A stretch of DNA of 32,314 nt, taken from assembly GCA_945862465.1 (NCBI GenBank), contig CAMAYO010000023.1, positions 1-32,314 on the forward strand, written 5' to 3'. Positions within the stretch are counted from its first letter, which is position 1; the number at the start of each line of letters is the position of its first letter. The position numbers were made by a program, and so were the translations under genes. This document shows, piece after piece, positions 1-8,597 of this stretch. A model generated the notes under the pieces. That model searched no databases. It saw only the letters and a list, made by a program, of their open reading frames with translations, and had not been told where the DNA came from. The DNA is from Pseudorhodobacter antarcticus. GTDB lineage: Bacteria; Pseudomonadota; Alphaproteobacteria; Rhodobacterales; Rhodobacteraceae.

Positions 1-260
1 ATGTGCTTTTGGTAAAACAGGCGCTGTGCGGCGGGAATGGGGCCTAGACAGGCGCTGGCGACCTTGGCGGGGTCAGGTTGGCCAGCGGCGATCACCTCGG
101 GCGTCATGGGATGGTCTATGCCCGTGGCGGCAAGATAGGCGGCATAAAACGGCTCGTCCCAAACAGCGCAATCGCCCCGTGCGGCGAAGGCATACATCAT
201 GGCGGTGGACAGGTTGCGCGGGCCTGACCACATAGCGATGCGGTTTGGGTCTTGGGTCAT
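1..260 (-). CDS. Sulfotransferase-like P-loop protein, N-terminal part
   Basis: Only the first 86 or so residues are inside the window; the gene continues past base 1. The translation begins MTQDPNRIAMWSGPRNLSTA, and the segment SGPRNLSTAMM near residues 12-22 resembles the phosphosulfate-binding loop of sulfotransferase-like proteins. Such proteins are often encoded directly after a class IV aminotransferase in Rhodobacterales, which is the arrangement here: the aminotransferase lies 127 bp upstream on the same strand. The substrate is unknown, and members of this group may not be true sulfotransferases. ATG at 260 is the first start in the frame. The family call rests on the N-terminal motif and context only. 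Confidence 0.6.
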   Translation of the reverse strand, partial: MTQDPNRIAMWSGPRNLSTAMMYAFAARGDCAVWDEPFYAAYLAATGIDHPMTPEVIAAGQPDPAKVASACLGPIPAAQRLFYQKH

Positions 261-284
261 GTTAACGTCTCGCTTGGGCAAAGA

Positions 285-341
285 GCGGGGGTTTCACACC
301 CCCGCACCCGCTGTTTAAAAGCGGGGGTTTCACACCCCCGC
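285..341. repeat. Two identical 21-bp hairpin repeats
   Basis: The 21-bp element occurs at 285-305 and again, without a mismatch, at 321-341. Each copy is a perfect inverted repeat: GCGGGGG, a 7-base spacer TTTCACA, then CCCCCGC. The copies are 15 bp apart in the gap between the aminotransferase and the sulfotransferase-like gene, both of which read leftward. They could attenuate or stabilise the transcript between the two genes, or be members of a dispersed palindromic repeat family. There is no clean T-run after either stem, so a simple intrinsic terminator is unlikely. Confidence 0.8.
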
Positions 342-387
342 GCCCCCGTGGGATATTTGGGCACATATGAAAGGGGGGTGCGGGGGG

Positions 388-1287
388 TCATGCGCCGACC
401 AAATCTTTGTAAAGGGCGCGGATTTTTTGGGTGATGGGGCCAAGTTCACAGGTGCCGATCACGCGCCCGTCGATCGTGCTGACGGGGGTTTGCGCGCCGA
501 AGGTGCCGGTGAGGAAAGCCTCGTCGGCGCTATAGGTCTCCACGAGGCTGAAGTTACGTTCAAACACGGGGATGGCGTTGGCGCGGCACAGATCGATCAC
601 CTTTTGGCGGGTGATGCCGTTCATGCAGTAATCGCCCGTGCTGGTCCACACCTGACCCTTGCGCACGATAAAGAAGTTGCACGCATTGGTGGTGTTTACA
701 AAGCCATGAACATCCAACATCAACGCCTCGTCCGCGCCGGCTTTTTCGGCGGCGATGCAGGCAAGGATGCAGTTCAACTTGGAATGGCTGTTGAGCTTGG
801 GGTCTTGGGTCATGGGCAGGCCGCGCATGTGGGGCACGGTGGCAAGGCGGATCGGGCGGGGGAGTTTGGGGCGGCTGTGTTCCATAATGATCACAACGGT
901 CGGGCCGCGTTGCGACAGTTTGGGGTGCTGGAAGGGGCGGGTTTTCACACCGCGCGTCACCATAAGGCGGGCGTGGGCATCGCTGGTCATACCATTGGCG
1001 GCTTGGGTGTCAAAGACCGCTTGGGCCACTTGGGCGCGGGTTAGGCCAATGTCGATGTCAACGGCCTTGGCCGCTTCAAACAGGCGGTCAAGGTGTTCAT
1101 CCAGAAAGGACCATGTGCCGTTATACAGGCGGATGCCTTCCCACACGCCGTCGCCCAACATAAAGCCGCTGTCATAGACCGACACCATGGCCTGCGCCTT
1201 GGGCACGATCTGGCCGTTCACATAGATCAAGATCGCCTCGTTGCGGGCGTCATCTTCGGCCTGATGGGTGGAAACATTGTCGGTCAT
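388..1287 (-). CDS. Class IV aminotransferase, branched-chain type
   Basis: This 299-residue protein belongs to the PLP fold-type IV aminotransferases (branched-chain or D-amino acid type), which move amino groups between amino acids and 2-oxo acids. Visible landmarks are GDGVWEGIR (about 45-53), the probable PLP lysine in SHSKLN (K170), NGITRQK (about 223-229) and GTFGAQTPV (about 271-279). The Glu that contacts the pyridine nitrogen in IlvE is replaced by Thr near residue 199 (GFVNTTNACNFF). That makes a plain IlvE label unsafe. ATG at 1287 is preferred because the upstream extension of the frame has no family similarity. mutS diverges from it across 88 bp. The fold is certain enough; the substrate is not. 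Confidence 0.85.
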   Translation of the reverse strand: MTDNVSTHQAEDDARNEAILIYVNGQIVPKAQAMVSVYDSGFMLGDGVWEGIRLYNGTWSFLDEHLDRLFEAAKAVDIDIGLTRAQVAQAVFDTQAANGMTSDAHARLMVTRGVKTRPFQHPKLSQRGPTVVIIMEHSRPKLPRPIRLATVPHMRGLPMTQDPKLNSHSKLNCILACIAAEKAGADEALMLDVHGFVNTTNACNFFIVRKGQVWTSTGDYCMNGITRQKVIDLCRANAIPVFERNFSLVETYSADEAFLTGTFGAQTPVSTIDGRVIGTCELGPITQKIRALYKDLVGA

Positions 1288-1375
1288 GGCGGGCCCCCTT
1301 TTGAGCGCAAGGTTAAGGGGGGCTTTCGGGGAAGGAAAGGCTTGGATAGGGTCGTGGCCAACCTTGGGGGTGCCC

Positions 1376-3985
1376 GTGCAAGATGACGTCACGCCGATGA
1401 TGGCGCAATATCTGGAAATCAAGGCGCGCTATGCGGGCGCGCTGTTGTTTTATCGGATGGGCGACTTTTACGAGATGTTCTTTCAAGACGCGGTCGAGGC
1501 GTCAGAGGCGCTGGATATTGCGCTGACCAAGCGGGGCACGTATCAAGGCCAACCGATCCAGATGTGCGGCGTGCCGGTGCATGCGGCGGAAGGCTATTTG
1601 CTGGCGCTGATCCGCAAAGGCTTTCGCGTGGCGATTGCCGAGCAGATGGAAGACCCCGCCGAAGCCAAGAAGCGCGGCTATAAGTCGGTGGTCAAGCGCG
1701 ATGTGGTGCGGCTGGTCACCCCAGGCACGCTGACCGAAGACAGCCTGCTGGAAGCGCGGCGGTCGAACTATCTGTGCGCTTTTGCCGAGGTGCGCGACGA
1801 GGCTGCGCTGGCTTGGGCGGATATTTCCACAGGTGAGTTTCGCGTGATGCTTTGCCCTGCGGCGCGGCTTTCGGCGGAACTGGCGCGCTTGGCGCCACGC
1901 GAGGTGCTGGTATCGGAAGCGCGTGAAGCGGTGTGGGCCGAGGTGGTGCGCGAAGCGGGGGCGGCGATTACAGCCCTGTCGCGGGGCAGTTTTGATTCGG
2001 CAGGGGCAGAGGCGCGGGTTTCGGCGCTGTTTGGTGTGGCGGGGTTGGCGGCATTTGGCGGGTTCGGGCGGGCCGAAGTTTCAGCCATGGGCGCTGTGGT
2101 GGAGTATTTAGACCTAACCCAACGCGGCAACCTGCCCCTGCTGCGGCCCCCAGTGCGCGAGGCGAGCGGCGGCACGGTGCAGATTGATGCAGCGACACGG
2201 CGCAATCTGGAACTGACGCAGGCGCTGTCGGGCGGGCGGGAAGGCTCGCTTTTGGCGGCGATTGACCGCACGGTGACAGCAGCGGGGGCGCGGTTGCTAG
2301 AGGCGCGGCTTTCAAGCCCGTCCCGCGATGGGGCGGTGGTTGCGCGGCGGTTGGAGGGGGTGCGCTGGTTGGTTGAGGGCGCTGCCCGCCACGACCTGCG
2401 CGCGGCGCTGCGGATGGTGCCGGATATGGACCGCGCCTTGTCACGCTTGGCGCTGGACAGAGGCGGGCCACGGGATTTGGCAGCGATACGGGCGGGGCTG
2501 GCGCAGGCACTTCAGATCAGCCTGCCTGATGCGCCCGAAGGCTTGGGAGAGGCGCTAGGCGCGCTGCGGGGGCATGAGGGGTTGGTAGACCTGCTGGACC
2601 GCGCCTTGGTGGCAGAACCGCCACTGATGCTGCGCGATGGCGGCTATATCGCCACGGGCCACGACCCCGAACTTGATGACACACGGCGGCTGCGCGATGA
2701 AGGGCGCGGTGTGGTGGGCGATATGCAAGCCGAGTATATTCAAGAGACGGGCATATCCTCGCTGAAGATCAAGCATAACAATGTGTTGGGCTATTTCATC
2801 GAGGTGACATCCACCCACGCAGACAAGCTGATGGGCGGGGGGCGGTTTATTCACCGCCAGACCAACGCCAATGTGATGCGCTTTGCCACGGTAGAGCTGG
2901 CCGAGATGGAAACCCGCATCCTGAACGCCGGAAATCTGGCGCTAGAGCAGGAAAAGGCGCATTTTGTGGCGCTGCGGGCTGCGGTTTTGGCGCAAGCTGC
3001 GGCGATTGCTGCGGCGGCGCGGGGGCTGGCGGAACTGGATCTGGCGGCGGCACTCGCTGACCTGGCGGTGGCCGAGCATTGGTGCGCCCCCGTGGTGGAT
3101 GACAGCCACGCCTTTGTGGTGCAAGGCGGGCGGCATCCGGTGGTGGAACGTGCGTTGAAACGGCAGGGCTTGGCCTTTGTGCCCAACGATTGCGCTTTGA
3201 CGCGCGCGGACACTCCGGCGATTTGGCTGGTGACGGGGCCGAATATGGCCGGCAAATCCACTTTCCTGCGGCAAAACGCGGTGATCGCCCTATTGGCGCA
3301 AATGGGGTCTTATGTGCCAGCCAAGGCGGCGCATATCGGGCTGGTGAGCCAGATTTTCAGCCGTGTGGGCGCTGCAGATGATCTGGCGCGGGGGCGGTCG
3401 ACCTTTATGGTCGAGATGGTGGAAACGGCGGCGATTTTAAACCAAGCCGACGACCGCGCTTTGGTGATCTTGGATGAAATCGGGCGCGGAACGGCGACTT
3501 ATGACGGGCTTTCGATTGCTTGGGCCACGCTGGAACATCTGCACGATGTGAACCGCAGCCGCGCGCTGTTTGCCACGCATTACCATGAAATGACGGCGCT
3601 GGCGGGCAAGCTAAAGGGTGTCACCAACGCCACGGTGCGGGTCAAGGAATGGGAAGGCGATGTGATCTTTCTTCACGAAGTGCAGCAGGGCGCGGCTGAC
3701 CGCAGCTACGGCGTGCAGGTGGCGCGTTTGGCGGGCTTGCCGCAGGTGGTGGTGGACCGCGCCAAGGTGGTGCTGGAAGCGCTGGAAAAAGGCGACCGGG
3801 ATAGGCCAGGGCAAAGGGCCTTGATCGACGATCTGCCGCTGTTTCGTGCGGCACCCGTGCAGGCGGTGGCGGTTGCTGCGCCTTCGGTTGCAGAGGCGCG
3901 GTTGCGCGAGATCAGCCCAGATGAGCTGACCCCACGCGAGGCTTTGGCGGCTTTGTATGAATTGAAAGGTTTGTTGAAAGAATAG
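1376..3985 (+). CDS. mutS: DNA mismatch repair protein MutS
   Basis: MutS binds base mismatches and small loops and uses ATP to recruit MutL. With the GTG start at 1376 the product is 869 residues, normal for bacterial MutS. The mismatch-wedge motif Phe-x-Glu is present as F31-Y-E33 in GDFYEMF. The ATPase domain has Walker A TGPNMAGKST (about 620-629), Walker B VILDEIGRG with D700 and E701, and ATHYHEM after it. The frame stays open upstream to 1268, but the first segment recognisable as MutS is VTPMMAQYLEIK. A G-run at 1366-1370 lies five bases before the GTG, and ATG at 1397 or 1400 is an alternative. The gene stands alone and converges on grpE. Confidence 0.95.
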   Translation: MQDDVTPMMAQYLEIKARYAGALLFYRMGDFYEMFFQDAVEASEALDIALTKRGTYQGQPIQMCGVPVHAAEGYLLALIRKGFRVAIAEQMEDPAEAKKRGYKSVVKRDVVRLVTPGTLTEDSLLEARRSNYLCAFAEVRDEAALAWADISTGEFRVMLCPAARLSAELARLAPREVLVSEAREAVWAEVVREAGAAITALSRGSFDSAGAEARVSALFGVAGLAAFGGFGRAEVSAMGAVVEYLDLTQRGNLPLLRPPVREASGGTVQIDAATRRNLELTQALSGGREGSLLAAIDRTVTAAGARLLEARLSSPSRDGAVVARRLEGVRWLVEGAARHDLRAALRMVPDMDRALSRLALDRGGPRDLAAIRAGLAQALQISLPDAPEGLGEALGALRGHEGLVDLLDRALVAEPPLMLRDGGYIATGHDPELDDTRRLRDEGRGVVGDMQAEYIQETGISSLKIKHNNVLGYFIEVTSTHADKLMGGGRFIHRQTNANVMRFATVELAEMETRILNAGNLALEQEKAHFVALRAAVLAQAAAIAAAARGLAELDLAAALADLAVAEHWCAPVVDDSHAFVVQGGRHPVVERALKRQGLAFVPNDCALTRADTPAIWLVTGPNMAGKSTFLRQNAVIALLAQMGSYVPAKAAHIGLVSQIFSRVGAADDLARGRSTFMVEMVETAAILNQADDRALVILDEIGRGTATYDGLSIAWATLEHLHDVNRSRALFATHYHEMTALAGKLKGVTNATVRVKEWEGDVIFLHEVQQGAADRSYGVQVARLAGLPQVVVDRAKVVLEALEKGDRDRPGQRALIDDLPLFRAAPVQAVAVAAPSVAEARLREISPDELTPREALAALYELKGLLKE

Positions 3986-4008
3986 GTCGGGGCGAGCGTC
4001 CCGACCTA
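3983..4008. terminator. Hairpin terminator between mutS and grpE
   Basis: TAGGTCGGG at 3983-3991 pairs perfectly with CCCGACCTA at 4000-4008 across an 8-base loop. The first three bases are the mutS stop codon. ATTTTC follows on the + strand, and TATTCTTTC follows on the - strand, so the stem probably ends both the mutS and the converging hrcA-grpE transcripts. The T-runs are imperfect, which keeps confidence moderate. Confidence 0.65.
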
Positions 4009-4014
4009 GGATTT

Positions 4015-4548
4015 TCAGCCTTGGGTGTTAGACGAAACGCCCACTTGTGCTGCACGCAGAAGGCGGTCGTGCAGCATGAAGCCTTCGGTCATCACCTGAA
4101 TGATCGTGCCGACTTTGGTGCCGGGCAGCGGGGCTTCAAACATCGCCTCCATCATCTGGGCATCGAACAGATCGCCGATTTGCGGCGCGATGGGCTTAAC
4201 GCCGTGCTTGGTCATGACATTGGTTAGTTCGCGCAGCGTCAACTCCACGCCTTCGGTCAGGGCGGCAGCTTGAGTTTTCAACTCTTCGGGCACAGCCGTC
4301 AGGGCGCGTTTAAGGTTGTCATAGACGGGCAAAAGGTCACGCGCCAAGCGGGTGGAGCCATATTGCTCGGCCTCGCGGCGATCTCGGTCGCCGCGCTTGC
4401 GGGCGTTTTCGGCATCGGCCAAGGCGCGCATATAGCGGTCGCGCATCTCATCCCGCTCGGCCAAGGCGGCGGTCAGTTCATCATTCTCAAACTCAGGATC
4501 AAACTCCTGCAGGTCAAGATCTTCGGTGCCTGTCGTTTCGTCTGCCAT
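4015..4548 (-). CDS. grpE: Nucleotide exchange factor GrpE
   Basis: GrpE releases ADP from DnaK in the Hsp70 folding cycle. The 177-residue product has the family layout: an acidic N-terminal tail, a helical region around ERDEMRDRYMRALADAENAR, and a C-terminal beta domain ending in the conserved TEGFMLHDRLLRAAQVGV. ATG at 4548 is preceded by a purine-rich stretch. It lies 17 bp after hrcA on the same strand, the usual hrcA-grpE heat-shock pair, so the two are probably cotranscribed. dnaK and dnaJ are not in the window. Confidence 0.93.
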   Translation of the reverse strand: MADETTGTEDLDLQEFDPEFENDELTAALAERDEMRDRYMRALADAENARKRGDRDRREAEQYGSTRLARDLLPVYDNLKRALTAVPEELKTQAAALTEGVELTLRELTNVMTKHGVKPIAPQIGDLFDAQMMEAMFEAPLPGTKVGTIIQVMTEGFMLHDRLLRAAQVGVSSNTQG

Positions 4549-4565
4549 CTTCCAGTCCTTCCAGC

Positions 4566-5636
4566 TTAGCCCTTGCCCCGTTCGGAAACCATGCGGCCCA
4601 CCAGTTGGGCCGTATAGTCAACGATGGGAACAATCCGGCCATAGTTAAGCCGGGTTGGGCCGATGACGCCCACGGCGCCAATGATCTTACGGTCGGCGTT
4701 CATATAGGGAGAAACGACCAGAGTGGAACCCGAAAGTGAAAAAAGCTTGTTCTCTGACCCAATAAAAATGCGCACACCTTCGCCACTGTCGGTCATTTCC
4801 AGAAAATCGGCGATGTCGCGCTTGCGTTCAAGGTCGTCAAACAGGGTGCGGATGCGGTCGAGGTTGAGGGATTCGCCCCCCGCCTCGATCAAATTGGCCT
4901 GACCGCGCACCATCAGGCGCTCGCCACGCTCTCCAGCGTTTTCCCACAGGGCAAGGCCGTTTTCGACCAGATCGCGGGCCAGCGAATCAATTTCTTGCCG
5001 ATGGCGGGCGATTTCGGCGGCAATCAGGGGGCGCAGTTCGGACAGGCGGTGGCCTTCGGCGATGGCGTTCAGGAAGTTCGCCGCCTCACGCATGGAAGAC
5101 GGTGTTTGACCGGGGGGTGGGGTGAACAGACGGTTTTCCACATGGCCATCGGCGTAAACCAGCACCACAAGGGCGCGGTCGGGCGACAGGCTGACAAATT
5201 CAATATGCTTGATCGCCGTTTCCTGCTTAGGCGCCAAAACCAAGCTGGCCGAACGGGTGATGCCCGACAGGGCAGCGCCGACTTGATCGAGCAAGGATGT
5301 CACATTGCCATCATCGCGGCCCATCGAAGATTCGATCTTGGCGCGATCTTGATCGTCGATTGTGCCGACCTCCATAAGCCCATCCACAAACATCCGCAGG
5401 CCACGTTGGGTGGGGATACGGCCGGCGGAGACATGGGGGCTATCAAGAAGGCCCAGAAACTCTAGATCTTGCATTGTGTTGCGGATCGTGGCCGCTGACA
5501 GCTTTTCCGACATGGTGCGTGTTAACGTGCGCGACCCTACCGGATCACCAGAATTAAGATAAGATTCGACCACGCGGCGAAACACCTCGCGCGAGCGGTC
5601 GTTCATCTCTGTCAGGATGGCGGATGCGTCGGACAT
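4566..5636 (-). CDS. hrcA: Heat-inducible transcription repressor HrcA
   Basis: HrcA represses chaperone operons by binding the CIRCE operator; its activity depends on GroEL. The 356-residue product has the N-terminal winged-helix region with SYLNSGDPVGSRTL and SAATIRNTMQDLE, followed by the typical HVSAGRIPTQRGLRMFVDGL. The C-terminal part contains NYGRIVPIVDYTAQ. ATG at 5636 is chosen because the family begins shortly before NDRSREVFRRVVESYL; the frame runs open upstream for 32 codons without similarity. hrcA diverges from rph, and I found no CIRCE repeat (TTAGCACTC-N9-GAGTGCTAA) in the intervening 107 bp, so this gene pair may not be self-repressed through CIRCE here. Confidence 0.94.
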   Translation of the reverse strand: MSDASAILTEMNDRSREVFRRVVESYLNSGDPVGSRTLTRTMSEKLSAATIRNTMQDLEFLGLLDSPHVSAGRIPTQRGLRMFVDGLMEVGTIDDQDRAKIESSMGRDDGNVTSLLDQVGAALSGITRSASLVLAPKQETAIKHIEFVSLSPDRALVVLVYADGHVENRLFTPPPGQTPSSMREAANFLNAIAEGHRLSELRPLIAAEIARHRQEIDSLARDLVENGLALWENAGERGERLMVRGQANLIEAGGESLNLDRIRTLFDDLERKRDIADFLEMTDSGEGVRIFIGSENKLFSLSGSTLVVSPYMNADRKIIGAVGVIGPTRLNYGRIVPIVDYTAQLVGRMVSERGKG

Positions 5637-5743
5637 AGTCTCTTGGTAGGACCACGGGGATGGCCCGTCAATCGGGGTTGCGCCTTTGGGCCAGTGCGTC
5701 ATATCTGGCTTAAGTGAACAAGACCCCAACACAAGGTGCTGAT

Positions 5744-6457
5744 ATGCGTCCCTCTGGCCGGAAATTGGATGAAATGCGGACGGTTTCGATTGAAGCCGGG
5801 GTGATGAAACATGCCGAAGGGTCGTGCTTGATCAAGATGGGCGACACGCATGTGCTGTGTTCAGCCTCCATTGAAGAAAAACCACCGAGCTTTTTGAAGG
5901 GCACGGGGCTCGGCTGGGTAACGGCGGAATACGGGATGCTGCCGCGCGCCACAGGCGGGCGCACCAAGCGCGAAGCCGCGATGGGCAAGCAATCGGGCCG
6001 TACGCAGGAAATTCAGCGCCTGATCGGACGGGCCTTACGCGCTGGGGTGGATCGTTCGGCTTTGGGCGAACGGCAGATCGTTGTGGACTGCGATGTGATC
6101 CAGGCCGATGGCGGCACGCGCTGTGCGTCGATCACGGGTGGTTGGGTGGCGCTGCGGTTGGCGGTGAACAAGTTGATGAAGGCGGGCGTGATCGTCAGCG
6201 ACCCGATGATTGACCATGTGGCCGCCGTTTCTTGTGGCGTTTATGCGGGGCAAGAGGTGTTAGACCTTGATTACGCTGAAGATTCTGTCGCAGGCACCGA
6301 TGGGAACTTTGTCATCACGGGCCGCGGGCGCATGATTGAAGTGCAAATGTCAGCCGAAGGGGCGACCTTTTCGCGCGACGAGATGGGCAAGCTGCTAGAT
6401 CTGGCAGAGGCGGGTGTTGCGGCACTGGTCGCAGCGCAGAAATCCGCCGTGGCGTGA
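5744..6457 (+). CDS. rph: Ribonuclease PH
   Basis: RNase PH is a phosphate-dependent 3'-5' exoribonuclease that trims tRNA precursors. The product has 237 residues, the usual length, and shows [11 protein letters not shown] at the N-terminus and [15 protein letters not shown] in the conserved core. ATG at 5744 has AAGGTG eight bases upstream, which fixes the start even though a GTG at 5714 is in frame. Its TGA shares one base with the rdgB ATG (TGATG), so rph leads the rph-rdgB-ridA-hemW operon. The promoter must lie in the short divergent gap with hrcA. Confidence 0.95.
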   Translation: MRPSGRKLDEMRTVSIEAGVMKHAEGSCLIKMGDTHVLCSASIEEKPPSFLKGTGLGWVTAEYGMLPRATGGRTKREAAMGKQSGRTQEIQRLIGRALRAGVDRSALGERQIVVDCDVIQADGGTRCASITGGWVALRLAVNKLMKAGVIVSDPMIDHVAAVSCGVYAGQEVLDLDYAEDSVAGTDGNFVITGRGRMIEVQMSAEGATFSRDEMGKLLDLAEAGVAALVAAQKSAVA

Positions 6458-7065
6458 TGCGGATTGCGTCTGGCGAAACGCTGTTGGTGGCAACGGGGAA
6501 CCGCGGCAAATTGGCCGAGATTTCGGCGCTGCTGCAGCCCTTTGGCGTTTCGGTGGTATCGCTGAGAGATTTGGGCTTGAGCGAACCTGACGAGACGGAA
6601 TTTACCTTTGCAGACAATGCCTTACTGAAGGCGCGGGCAGGGGCTGCGGCATCCGGTCTGGTGACTTTGGCCGACGATTCGGGGCTAGAGGTGCAAGCCT
6701 TGGGCGGCGCACCGGGGATTTACACCGCCGATTGGGCCGAGGGCGCGAAGGGCCGCGATTTCACGCGGGCGATGGAAAAGACGTGGGGCCTACTGCAAGC
6801 CGTTCACGCCCCAGCCCCACGCAAGGCGGCCTTTTGCTGCACCTTGGCCTTGGTGCGGCCCGATGGGGCAGAACAGGTGTTTGCGGGGCGGGTCGAGGGG
6901 CAGATCGTCTGGCCGATGCGCGGCGCGCAGGGGCATGGCTATGACCCGATTTTCGTGCCCGATGGCTATTTGGAAACCTTTGGCGAGATGGACGAGGCGT
7001 TGAAAAACAAGATCAGCCACCGCGCCGATGCCTTTGCAAAACTGATAGAGGACTGTTTCACGTGA
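6457..7065 (+). CDS. rdgB: RdgB/HAM1-type non-canonical purine NTP pyrophosphatase
   Basis: This enzyme hydrolyses dITP, ITP and XTP to monophosphates and so keeps deaminated purines out of DNA and RNA. The 202-residue product has the substrate motif TGNRGK (about 13-18), FADNALLKARA, ADDSGLEVQALGGAPGIYTA and the C-terminal GYDPIF followed by KNKISHRADAF. ATG at 6457 overlaps the rph stop by one base; a GTG one codon upstream is possible. The last codons and the stop (TTC ACG TGA) are part of a parS site, so the C-terminus is constrained by a DNA signal. Confidence 0.94.
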   Translation: MRIASGETLLVATGNRGKLAEISALLQPFGVSVVSLRDLGLSEPDETEFTFADNALLKARAGAAASGLVTLADDSGLEVQALGGAPGIYTADWAEGAKGRDFTRAMEKTWGLLQAVHAPAPRKAAFCCTLALVRPDGAEQVFAGRVEGQIVWPMRGAQGHGYDPIFVPDGYLETFGEMDEALKNKISHRADAFAKLIEDCFT

Positions 7066-7069
7066 AACG
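7054..7069. promoter_or_regulatory. parS: parS centromere site 1 (15 of 16)
   Basis: TGTTTCACGTGAAACG matches the bacterial parS consensus TGTTTCACGTGAAACA at 15 of 16 positions; only the last base differs. It covers the rdgB stop codon and the ridA GTG start. parB is encoded about 1.5 kb to the right. ParB is expected to load here and spread as a CTP-dependent clamp. Confidence 0.85.
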
Positions 7070-7436
7070 TATTTCCACCGGATCCCCGTTTGAGGCGACC
7101 ATGGGCTACAGCCGTGCCGTTGTGAAGGGCGGGTGGTGCTTTGTGTCGGGGGTAACGGGCTATGACTATGCCACGATGACCATGCCCGACAGCATCGCCG
7201 ACCAAGGCCGCAACTGCTTTGCCACGATTGCGGGTGTGCTGGCACAGGGCGGGTTCGAGATGGCCGACATCGTGCGCGTGCAATACACCGTCACGGATGT
7301 GGCGCTGGTGGATGAACTGGTTCCCGTGCTGGGCGCGGCTTTAAGCGGCATTCGCCCCGCTGCCACGATGGTGATCGCGGGCCTGATCCGCCCCGAAATG
7401 AAGGTGGAAATCGAAGTGACGGCCTTTAAGGAATGA
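7062..7436 (+). CDS. Rid-family protein (RidA/YjgF-like)
   Basis: The 124-residue product is of the Rid family, whose archetype RidA hydrolyses reactive enamine/imine intermediates released by PLP enzymes. It has the length of the family, a conserved GIRPAATMVIAGL segment with the active-site-type Arg, and the C-terminal VEIEVTAFKE. It lacks the canonical RidA N-terminus (APxAIGPYSQ), so it may belong to a different Rid subgroup. The start is GTG at 7062, overlapping the rdgB TGA by four bases (GTGA) and lying inside a parS site. Its own stop overlaps the hemW ATG (ATGA). Confidence 0.85.
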   Translation: MKRISTGSPFEATMGYSRAVVKGGWCFVSGVTGYDYATMTMPDSIADQGRNCFATIAGVLAQGGFEMADIVRVQYTVTDVALVDELVPVLGAALSGIRPAATMVIAGLIRPEMKVEIEVTAFKE

Positions 7437-8590
7437 CTGAAGACTGGCAAAGCGGCGGGTTCGGCCTGTATCTGCACTGGCCCTTTTGCCAATCTAAATG
7501 CCCCTATTGCGACTTTAACAGCCATGTTGCGGCGCATATCGACCAAAATCGCTGGAAAAGCGCCTATTTGGCCGAAATTGCACGGGTGGGGGCTGAAACC
7601 CAAGGGCGTGTTCTGACCTCAGTCTTTTTCGGTGGCGGAACGCCGTCTTTGATGGACCCCGATCTGGTCGCGGCGATCTTGGAAAAGGTGCACAAGACGT
7701 GGACGCTGGCCAATGACGTTGAAATAACCATGGAGGCCAACCCCGGCTCGGTCGAAGCGGGCCGCTTTTCGGGCTACCGTGATGCGGGGGTCAACCGAAT
7801 CTCCATCGGAATGCAGGCGCTGCGCGACGAGGATCTGCGCCGCTTGGGCCGTATGCATTCCGTGGCCGAGGGGAAAGCGGCCTATGCCATCGCCCGCGCC
7901 ACATTTGACCGCGTCAGTTTTGACCTGATCTATGCCCGCCAAGACCAAACACCCAATGCTTGGCGCGCTGAATTGACCGAAGCGTTGGCGATGAACCCAA
8001 CCCATCTGTCGCTATACCAACTGACGATCGAGGATGGCACGGTTTTTGGCGCGCGCCACAGCCTTGGCCAACTAAAGGGGCTGCCGGATGAGGACATCTC
8101 GTCAGATATGTATCTGATGACGCAGGATATGTGCGAAGCAGCAGGGTTGCCCGCCTATGAGGTGTCAAACCACGCCAAATCCGGTCAAGAATCGCGCCAC
8201 AACCTGATCTATTGGCGGATGGGGGACTATGTGGGCCTAGGGCCAGGGGCGCATGGTAGGCTTACGCTGAACCGTCAACGCTGGGCTACCGAAGCGCCCA
8301 AGCAACCGGGGGCTTGGCTGCAAATGGTTGAGGCTGGCTTGGCAGGAGAAGCGCCCCGCATCGCCAGTACGCGCGACGATCACACGATGGAATACCTGCT
8401 GATGTCGCTGCGCTTGGCAGAGGGCAGCGATATGGCGCGGTTCAGGGCCATTTCAGGCTATGATCTGCCCGAAGCCAAGCTGCGCGATCTGGAAACCTCC
8501 GGACTGGTGCGGCGCGACGGCGGCCAATTGATCACCAGCGCCGAAGGTCGGCTGCTGTTGAACGCGATTTTGCGGGATTTGCTGGTCTAA
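7433..8590 (+). CDS. hemW: HemW-type radical SAM protein
   Basis: The 385-residue product starts with GLYLHWPFCQSKCPYCDFNSH; C19, C23 and C26 form the CxxxCxxC motif that holds the radical-SAM 4Fe-4S cluster. FFGGGTPSL and MEANPGS follow, as in the HemN/HemW superfamily. HemW-type proteins lack the N-terminal extension of the true oxygen-independent coproporphyrinogen oxidase HemN and act as heme chaperones, so HemW is the better name. ATG at 7433 overlaps the ridA stop. The gene ends the rightward operon and converges on parB with seven bases between the stops. Confidence 0.92.
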   Translation: MTEDWQSGGFGLYLHWPFCQSKCPYCDFNSHVAAHIDQNRWKSAYLAEIARVGAETQGRVLTSVFFGGGTPSLMDPDLVAAILEKVHKTWTLANDVEITMEANPGSVEAGRFSGYRDAGVNRISIGMQALRDEDLRRLGRMHSVAEGKAAYAIARATFDRVSFDLIYARQDQTPNAWRAELTEALAMNPTHLSLYQLTIEDGTVFGARHSLGQLKGLPDEDISSDMYLMTQDMCEAAGLPAYEVSNHAKSGQESRHNLIYWRMGDYVGLGPGAHGRLTLNRQRWATEAPKQPGAWLQMVEAGLAGEAPRIASTRDDHTMEYLLMSLRLAEGSDMARFRAISGYDLPEAKLRDLETSGLVRRDGGQLITSAEGRLLLNAILRDLLV

Positions 8591-8597
8591 CAGGCCC

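Noticed and set aside
1768-2510. Open frames of 167 and 180 codons on the - strand opposite mutS
   Set aside because: They are Pro/Ala/Arg/Ser-rich, lack ribosome binding sites and lie fully within mutS.
5637-5743. Possible CIRCE operator or sigma-32 promoter between hrcA and rph
   Set aside because: No TTAGCACTC-N9-GAGTGCTAA repeat is present, and no CTTGAA-type -35 with a correctly spaced -10 could be placed. TTGGGG-N17-AGATAT on the hrcA strand is too weak to list.
7433-8590. Oxygen-independent coproporphyrinogen oxidase HemN
   Set aside because: The protein starts almost directly with the CxxxCxxC loop and lacks the HemN N-terminal extension, so HemW fits better.
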